From assembly GCA_017417055.1 (NCBI GenBank), contig JAFPZX010000191.1, positions 1-55,913 of the forward strand: a stretch of 55,913 nt of DNA, in the 5' to 3' direction. This DNA comes from Anaerolineaceae bacterium (lineage in GTDB: Bacteria; Chloroflexota; Anaerolineae; Anaerolineales; Anaerolineaceae). Of the stretch, positions 50,976-55,913 are shown in pieces (position 1 is the stretch's first letter; each line of letters begins with the position of its first letter). The notes under the pieces were generated by a model. It searched no databases. It was not told the DNA's origin and saw only the letters and a program-made list of their open reading frames with translations. Both the position numbers and the translations under genes were made by a program.

Positions 50976-52089
50976 TTTCACTCCATAACAAATATTTCTC
51001 CCGAACTTTTTCCGCATAAGCAGACCAATCCAGGAGATTATCAGCAGCAGTGCGAAGTTTTGACGCGCACGTGTGCTCTCCTTCCAGACGGAGGATATCA
51101 TTTACATCTTTTTCTTCTCCGTCAATATATTCCGGCAGCATTATTTTGCAGCGCGGAATAGCTTCACACCATGAACATGCCGCATTCATTGACGGGATGT
51201 CATTCTGCGGAACGATGATGATTTTTTTAAAGGCCTCCAATGAAGCTTTCATCTGTTTTGACATTGCAGTCCCATTTACTGCAGCCACAGAATAGCCAAG
51301 CTGATAAAGTGATACCGCATCTGTAACAGATTCCGTGATATAAAGATCGTTTTCCGGATCAGCCAATTCAAGCAGATAGAGTTTTTTCCTTACATTCGGA
51401 ATATTCAAATACCTTTTGGCTTCGGGATTCAAAGCTCTTCCGGTAAGAGTGAGAACATCACCTGATTTGGTGATGTTCGGAAAGATTATCCTGTTGAAGA
51501 AATACTCTTTTCCGTATTTGATGAAGCCTGCATTCTTCATTTTGTCGAGATACGCTGTCCTCTCTTCCGGTTTTAGTGTCAGCCCTTTTTTATGGAGTAC
51601 ACTTCTTCCGGCATATCCTATTTTTAGCTTTCGGATGGTTTTATCCGTTATTCCCCGGCTGTACAGATAACTGCGTGCGGCATCTCCGCCATTATCACGT
51701 CCGGAGATAAGTGCCTGATGATATGCTTTGGCTGCCCATTGGAAAGCCTCTTTTGTCTCCTCAGATATTTCAGGCTCCTGTGTCTTGGTGTTGTAATCGA
51801 TATAGACCTTTTTGAATACGGAATTATCGACTGATTTTCCTATTTCCCTGAACATTTCCTTATTCCGGTTGTCCCAGCTGTCACCATACCGCAGATTGCC
51901 GAGAAAATCATATACGTCTCCTCCTTTTCCGCATCCGAAACAGTACCAGGACTGATTCTCAAATATATGTAGTGAAGGGTCAGTTTCCCTGTGAAATGGA
52001 CAGCAAATTGACCTTCCGTATTCAGCGTTTGGATTTACTGTTCTCCGAACAACTGTCAAAAGATCAGGTTTAAATGCATTTAGTCTCAT
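50959..52089 (-). CDS. DnaG-like primase (CHC2 zinc finger plus TOPRIM)
   Basis: In the 376-aa protein the zinc finger C30-x2-H33-x16-C50-x2-C53 is seen in ICCPFHRETDPSLHIF...WYCFGCGKGGDVYDFLG. An RNA-polymerase-like domain follows, then TOPRIM with its Glu in DLYITESVTDAVSLYQLG. The usual second TOPRIM motif Asp-x-Asp is altered to VPQNDIPS, with the first Asp missing. The C-terminal helicase-binding domain of chromosomal DnaG is absent, as in element and phage primases. It likely primes element replication. GGAG precedes ATG 52089, 12 nt after the helicase gene. Confidence 0.88.
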   Translation of the reverse strand: MRLNAFKPDLLTVVRRTVNPNAEYGRSICCPFHRETDPSLHIFENQSWYCFGCGKGGDVYDFLGNLRYGDSWDNRNKEMFREIGKSVDNSVFKKVYIDYNTKTQEPEISEETKEAFQWAAKAYHQALISGRDNGGDAARSYLYSRGITDKTIRKLKIGYAGRSVLHKKGLTLKPEERTAYLDKMKNAGFIKYGKEYFFNRIIFPNITKSGDVLTLTGRALNPEAKRYLNIPNVRKKLYLLELADPENDLYITESVTDAVSLYQLGYSVAAVNGTAMSKQMKASLEAFKKIIIVPQNDIPSMNAACSWCEAIPRCKIMLPEYIDGEEKDVNDILRLEGEHTCASKLRTAADNLLDWSAYAEKVREKYLLWSENENQH

Positions 52090-52100
52090 TTTTTTCTCCT

Positions 52101-53837
52101 TTACTGATACCAGACTCTCCTTTTGTCCTTCATAAAATCGAAATATGTGGGGTATCCGGTTTGAGTTTCAGTTGATATCAGAAGATTCCTTTTGGCTCTT
52201 GTACATGCCACATAAGCCACATTTCTTGACACTGTCATATCCTGGGCAGTCTTGCAAATCGTGGAGTTTTCATTTTCCAGAAGGAAAACAGTCTGCCATT
52301 CCCGGCCTTTTGACGAATGATATGTACATAGGTTTATGCCTTCCTCCGGAACTTCATCACTGCTGATACGATCAATGAGATACTCCCAATACTTTTTCAG
52401 GCTCCTGTGAAGATTGATTTCCGAACAGATTCGGTCAATTTTCCTGGAATCGCTGAACATCAGCTGTTCGTTTAGAAGATTACAAATTCCCGAAGCGTCC
52501 TGGAGCAGACAAATTTTTTCTTCGTCTGATCTGGATGATTCAAGGATGGTTTTTGAAATTTCACGGTATTTCAGGATGGCTTTAGATCTGGTTACGATTG
52601 CCGGATCATACTTTTCCGGATTTTCCGCAGCTTCATGAAGATGCTTCCATGTCAAGCGTTTCGCGCCGCGAAGAGCAATCAGATCCTCTTCGTCAATGTC
52701 ATTGCACGGATAACAGAAAATATTGTCAAGACAGCTTTCATCATCCGCGAATGCAATGGACAAATAATCCGTGAATCTTCGCACAGGCTCTGATTTATAG
52801 ATATCCGGATCGGATCCAACCCGGGTTGTCCGGATGCCATACATTTCAAGTTTTCTGGCAGTGCTGCTCAGCTGTGATGAAGACCTGGCAAGGATCGCGA
52901 AGTCTTTTGGTTTAAGGTTTTCCCTCATACTGATATCATCGAATGAATTTATCAGCATGCGGATGCTCAGGCTGTTGTTTGCAGACTCATACCATTTCGC
53001 CGAAACACCTGTAGAATCCAACCGGGATACCATTTTTGAGGCATCTTCACCGCCAAGGTGTCTGGCCACTTCGACTACCTCAGGAACGCAGCGGTAGCTT
53101 TCGTTGAGTATGCTTCTCTCTGTATCCATCGGCAGCATCTGCCTGAGCAGACTGTAATTCGCGCCTCTGAACGGATAAATCTCCTGGGAAGGAGATGCGT
53201 ACAACATAAGGCAGTCGGACCGTCTTCGCAGAATGTCGATGATCTTCCATTCGAGAAAAGGGTTAAAATCCTGGACCTCGTCACAGATTATGTAGGCTCC
53301 GTCATATCGTCTGTATACATCCGGCTTTTGAAGCTCAACGTACGCCTTTTCAAGGATTCTTGTGAAATCAAGTTCATTATTTGTCTGAAGCCTTGTCAGA
53401 TAATGGTGATAGGCATCCCTGATTTCCTTTGAATATTCGGCTTCGCTTCGTCCAAACAGACGAATGTCTGATATGCACCTGCAAACCATTTCGGGATCAT
53501 CATTGGGACAATATGTCCTGATTGAGTCGAGCATATACTTTTTGGATACCGTCTCATCAACGATCTTCGGAATATTTCTGTTTTTCATTGCGCACTGGGT
53601 TTTAATCAAAGCCCAGCAGAAAGAATGCATTGTGTTTCCGTTGATTCTATGGTTCGTGCGGATGCCGATCTCCTTCGCTCCGGTGTTGGTAAGTGTCAGC
53701 AGAATGACTTTGTCTTTCTTTTCAGGATGATCTGACAGGTATTGGTTGACATTGTCTATGGCGGCAGTTGTCTTTCCCGCCCCGGCTACTCCTTCTGTCA
53801 GAATACATTTCCGGCTGATATCTTCAATATCATTCAT
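52101..53837 (-). CDS. UvrD/Rep-like SF1A DNA helicase
   Basis: In the 578-aa protein Walker A is GVAGAGKT at residues 16-23 in ILTEGVAGAGKTTAAI, with Walker B in AYIICDEVQDFNPFLEWKII. Further motifs are LMLYASPSQEIYPFRGAN (motif III), CTYHSSKGREWQTVFLLENE (motif V) and NVAYVACTRAKRNLLIS (motif VI). These place it in the UvrD/PcrA/Rep family of 3'-5' helicases. It is shorter than UvrD, so the 1B/2B subdomains are reduced. ATG 53837 (Shine-Dalgarno AAGGAG) overlaps the end of the previous gene; an upstream in-frame start is rejected. Confidence 0.9.
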   Translation of the reverse strand: MNDIEDISRKCILTEGVAGAGKTTAAIDNVNQYLSDHPEKKDKVILLTLTNTGAKEIGIRTNHRINGNTMHSFCWALIKTQCAMKNRNIPKIVDETVSKKYMLDSIRTYCPNDDPEMVCRCISDIRLFGRSEAEYSKEIRDAYHHYLTRLQTNNELDFTRILEKAYVELQKPDVYRRYDGAYIICDEVQDFNPFLEWKIIDILRRRSDCLMLYASPSQEIYPFRGANYSLLRQMLPMDTERSILNESYRCVPEVVEVARHLGGEDASKMVSRLDSTGVSAKWYESANNSLSIRMLINSFDDISMRENLKPKDFAILARSSSQLSSTARKLEMYGIRTTRVGSDPDIYKSEPVRRFTDYLSIAFADDESCLDNIFCYPCNDIDEEDLIALRGAKRLTWKHLHEAAENPEKYDPAIVTRSKAILKYREISKTILESSRSDEEKICLLQDASGICNLLNEQLMFSDSRKIDRICSEINLHRSLKKYWEYLIDRISSDEVPEEGINLCTYHSSKGREWQTVFLLENENSTICKTAQDMTVSRNVAYVACTRAKRNLLISTETQTGYPTYFDFMKDKRRVWYQ

Positions 53838-54312
53838 AGGTTTGCTCCTTGTTTCCAAACATGCAGTCCCTGATTTTTCTGCTGCGGGCATATCGTTTCC
53901 GCAGTGTTTCGGCAAGTGCGTTCAAATCCTTTTCATCAATCGCGTCAAGGAGATCCTGAACGCTAATTCTCCGGATCAACGTCTTGAAAACAGAGTAGAA
54001 GGCGAACCTGTTTTTATATTCGGGATTCAGTCCTTCCATAGAGCGATCCCGGGAGCCTTTTTCTCTTGACAGTTCTCTTTTGTACGTGACAAAAACCGTT
54101 CTGTTGTCAAACCATCCCCAATGGATCAAATCTACGATAGCGTTATTGCTGTTTTCAAATTCATCTCCCGGCCGATAGTTGGCATTTCCGGCGCTGGAAC
54201 CTCCTGAAAGAAGGATCCAGGTATTGTTTTCCGCGCCGCCGTCAATCACAGAAAGAAGATTTTCGAGCGGGGCGGAACTCTTCTCCGAGAACAAACTTGT
54301 TTGTTCAAACAT
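53830..54312 (-). CDS. unknown 160-aa protein
   Basis: A soluble protein. A beta-rich first part (ENNTWILLSGGSSAGNANYRPGDEFENSNNAIVDLIHWGWFDNRTVFVTYKRE) is followed by a helical basic C-terminus (DLLDAIDEKDLNALAETLRKRYARSRKIRD). It is coupled to the helicase gene by an 8-nt overlap, so it may work with it. No family is recognised. GGAGG precedes the ATG. Confidence 0.65.
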   Translation of the reverse strand: MFEQTSLFSEKSSAPLENLLSVIDGGAENNTWILLSGGSSAGNANYRPGDEFENSNNAIVDLIHWGWFDNRTVFVTYKRELSREKGSRDRSMEGLNPEYKNRFAFYSVFKTLIRRISVQDLLDAIDEKDLNALAETLRKRYARSRKIRDCMFGNKEQTYE

Positions 54313-54330
54313 ATTTCCTCCGAAATAAAA

Positions 54331-54355
54331 ACAGCCGGTCTTGATTTGACCGGCT
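54331..54355 (-). terminator. leader hairpin 19 nt before the 160-aa gene
   Basis: A perfect 9-bp stem (CAGCCGGTC and partner) with a 7-nt loop, followed on the minus strand by TTTTTATTTCGGAGG. Confidence 0.88.
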
Positions 54356-54376
54356 GCCTTTTATTGGTTTTTCAAA

Positions 54377-54832
54377 TTACCAGGGAATATCATCAATATC
54401 GGAGAATTGCTCTCCCTTTGTGTTTTCGGAAGTGCTTCCGTTTTTTGCATTTGATGCGTTCGCTGAATTTCCTGGTCTTGGCGACTGAACCACAACATCC
54501 TTACAGTTCACACTGAAAACAGCTTTCCATACGCCGTCATTCCCTGTGAAAAGCTTGGGACCGCCGGTAACAGGATCAAAATCCAGGGCTCCAGTACATA
54601 CTACAGCACTGCCTTTAACAAGCTGAGATGAAAGCATGTTGATATAGCTGCATTCGGGTTTGTCCCAAACTTTGCAGTAAAACCACTGTGTGTCATACTC
54701 ACCGTTTTTGTTTTTGAAATTTGGACGAACCGCCACGGTAAATTCAAGCATGGCTCCTCCGTTGAATTTCTTGACACTGAAAACAGATCCGACACGTCCT
54801 GTAAAAGTCAGGCTATTGATTGAAATACTCAT
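54377..54832 (-). CDS. ssb: single-stranded DNA-binding protein
   Basis: In the 151-aa protein an OB fold opens SINSLTFTGRVGSVFSVKKFNGGAMLEFTVAVRP, and WFYCKVWDKPECSYINMLSSQLVKGSAVVCTGALDF is the classical second half. It ends in the acidic partner-binding tip DIDDIPW instead of the common DDDIPF. It coats single-stranded DNA and recruits replication partners. ATG 54832 (Shine-Dalgarno AAGGAG) begins the OB fold directly, so the longer upstream frame is rejected. Confidence 0.93.
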   Translation of the reverse strand: MSISINSLTFTGRVGSVFSVKKFNGGAMLEFTVAVRPNFKNKNGEYDTQWFYCKVWDKPECSYINMLSSQLVKGSAVVCTGALDFDPVTGGPKLFTGNDGVWKAVFSVNCKDVVVQSPRPGNSANASNAKNGSTSENTKGEQFSDIDDIPW

Positions 54833-54860
54833 TTTTTTCTCCTTTATTTTTATATACAAA

Positions 54861-54892
54861 ACTGGAAGACAGCGTTTTCACTGCCTTCCAGT
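54861..54892 (-). terminator. leader hairpin 29 nt before ssb
   Basis: An ACTGGAAG/CTTCCAGT stem extended by CAG/CTG past one mismatch, 11 nt after the clamp gene's stop and followed on the minus strand by TTTTGTATATAAA. Confidence 0.85.
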
Positions 54893-54902
54893 AAGACACA
54901 AT

Positions 54903-55913
54903 TTATCTCAGCACCTTTGGCGCGAGAAAAGCCGTAAAAAACCCATTCTGAATTCTGAGCGGGGAGGATTCAGCATTGTTTCGTTCCAGTCGGATTTTGA
55001 CCTCACCATATTCTGTATCCGGAAGCTTGAGAATCGTTTCCGTGAAGTTTTTCGTGTCGACCAGAATCTTTTCCTTTTCATCGGAGAGTGTGGACAGGAT
55101 GCTTGGAATATCCGAACTCACTGCTCCCATCACAGTTTCAGCATCCATAATAAGGTTTCCACTGCCAAAAGTTAATCCCAGTGTATTACTGTCTCCGTTG
55201 ATCCGTTTTCTCAGGGACAACACAGCCCTCAGGATTTCCTTGGAAAAGCTGACTGAATCCTCCCACAACAATTTTCCTTCCACCTTACGGTAATCAAACC
55301 CATTACTGCTCAGCGCGTGGGAGTAAACCATCAGGCCATCTGCAGTAATCCAGCAGCCGCTTTCTCCCGCGAAGAAAACAGTAAGATTTGAAAGCTTTTT
55401 AAGCGAAACATGATTCAAAATGGTTTGTGACGCTTTACAGACCGATGCAGCATCAAGGACAATTCTCACTTCATCCATGGAAGGAGTTGGAATCTGATAG
55501 TGGCACATCATGGATCCGTTGGCAGATACTGTTGAAATATCGACAATCCCATTTTTGCTTTCCAATACAAGACCCTGTGATGAAAGGGTAGAAGGATCAG
55601 CATGCTGGCCGCATGAGCGAAGCCCGCGGCAAAAAGATACCGCGTCTGCAAAGATCTTTACATGATTATCGGGGATGCTTCGGATTTCAAGAAATTCAAG
55701 CTCGTCGAAATCATTATCCTTCATAACCAGTTTTTCGCCTCCGCATTGAATTGTTCCGGAATCTTCAGTGCCGTTTCTGATAATCATCAAAGGCTCCCTG
55801 GCTCCTTTCAGCCAGTCGCAAACAGATTCCGACAGCAGAACACTTCCCTCTTCAAGAATTTCAGCGTTCAGTTCTGACGCGTAAGTTTCAACCCTGATTC
55901 CGGAAACAATATC
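54903..55913 (-). CDS. DnaN-like sliding clamp (N-terminus beyond right edge)
   Basis: The frame stays open from the stop at 54903 to the window edge, 336 codons without its start; the internal ATG at 55787 is not the true start. Clamp-like blocks are IRVETYASELNAEILEEGSVLLSESVCDWLKG near the edge, beta/alpha repeats in the middle (VSFSKEILRAVLSLRKRI, NTLGLTFGSGNLIMDAET) and the C-terminal GFFTAFLAPKVLR, matching the terminal strand of DnaN (usually YLIMPMR). It probably tethers a polymerase for element replication. The assignment is from pattern, with moderate divergence from chromosomal DnaN. Confidence 0.65.
   Translation of the reverse strand, partial: DIVSGIRVETYASELNAEILEEGSVLLSESVCDWLKGAREPLMIIRNGTEDSGTIQCGGEKLVMKDNDFDELEFLEIRSIPDNHVKIFADAVSFCRGLRSCGQHADPSTLSSQGLVLESKNGIVDISTVSANGSMMCHYQIPTPSMDEVRIVLDAASVCKASQTILNHVSLKKLSNLTVFFAGESGCWITADGLMVYSHALSSNGFDYRKVEGKLLWEDSVSFSKEILRAVLSLRKRINGDSNTLGLTFGSGNLIMDAETVMGAVSSDIPSILSTLSDEKEKILVDTKNFTETILKLPDTEYGEVKIRLERNNAESSPLRIQNGFFTAFLAPKVLR

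Larger units (their letters stand above)
19295..55913 (+). mobile_element. integrated element at tRNA-His (left end; right end outside window)
   Basis: A tyrosine recombinase gene begins 68 nt after a tRNA-His gene, and the following 36 kb holds replication genes (clamp, SSB, primase, two helicases, DnaB-like ATPase), PcfJ-like and DUF3846/DUF4314 proteins found on plasmids and phages, and many unknown ORFs. I found no second copy of the tRNA 3' end in the window, so the right end is probably beyond 55913. No relaxase, coupling protein, VirB4, capsid or terminase is seen, so the type is not settled. The 37.8-41.4 kb part (riboswitch, flavin reductase, amidase) could be cargo, or a piece of chromosome between two elements. 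Confidence 0.6.

Noticed and set aside
50364-51161. 265-aa plus-strand ORF opposite the HD hydrolase and primase
   Set aside because: It is opposite two genes with clear HD and TOPRIM motifs and is a shadow frame only.
42448-54892. CRISPR array suggested by regularly occurring stem-loops
   Set aside because: The stems differ in sequence, sit between genes at gene-length distances and have no repeat-spacer pattern. No cas gene is nearby.

Overview
The window looks like a piece of an anaerobic, low-to-mid GC bacterial chromosome (about 1-19.3 kb) carrying a large integrated element at a tRNA-His gene (19.3 kb to beyond the right edge). An iron alcohol dehydrogenase, LarC, a clostripain-type peptidase, a thiaminase I relative, and element families common in Bacillota plasmids and phages (PcfJ-like, DUF3846, DUF4314, DUF6273) suggest Clostridia. 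An anaerobic Chloroflexota (Anaerolineae) host is also possible. TGA is used as a normal stop. No rRNA or taxonomic marker is present, so the assignment is inference.

Chromosomal part (1-19.3 kb): ordinary, mostly single-gene units. They are the 5' end of a secreted protein, an Rpn/PD-(D/E)XK nuclease, an M3 oligopeptidase, a small gene broken by an in-frame stop, a glutathione peroxidase, an iron alcohol dehydrogenase, LarC (nickel-pincer cofactor) with a His-rich insert, a small unknown protein, a 3-hydroxyacyl-CoA dehydrogenase, a BrnT/BrnA toxin-antitoxin pair, a glutaredoxin-like protein, a YdeI/OmpD-associated protein, a DUF362-clostripain fusion, a permease, a methyltransferase-STAS fusion, a nitroreductase, a C-terminally truncated thiaminase I-like protein, a half-size EamA protein and a Nudix hydrolase.

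Element, left part (19.3-37.8 kb, nearly all plus strand): tRNA-His is followed directly by a catalytically complete tyrosine recombinase, a coiled-coil/HTH protein and a second, degenerate recombinase. Next come two paralogous membrane-anchored secreted repeat proteins flanking a DsbA-like protein, and RecD2 on the minus strand. A long, tight operon follows: a replication-relaxation-like protein, DUF192, a Fe-S PD-(D/E)XK-like protein, a DnaB/RecA-fold ATPase, and an envelope module with two prepilin-peptidase-like proteins, small membrane proteins, a polysaccharide deacetylase and an SH3 protein.

Middle (37.8-41.4 kb): a yybP-ykoY (Mn2+) riboswitch with its own terminator precedes two tiny His-rich ORFs, then a FadH/BaiCD-like flavin reductase and a secreted amidase.

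Right part (41.5-55.9 kb, all minus strand): a replication and accessory cluster containing a sliding-clamp-like protein (open at the edge), SSB, a UvrD-like helicase, a DnaG-like primase, an HD hydrolase, PcfJ-like, DUF4314, DUF3846, SprT-like, DUF6273 and several unknown proteins. Eleven of these genes are preceded by a strong stem-loop plus U-rich tract. In ten of them the stem-loop lies only 18-29 nt before the start codon. A nearly identical 39-nt sequence lies about 90 nt upstream of one left-part gene (DUF192) and one right-part gene (161-aa protein), suggesting the two halves are co-regulated parts of one element. No relaxase, VirB4/VirD4, capsid or terminase gene is visible, so whether it is an ICE, phage-plasmid or other element stays open.
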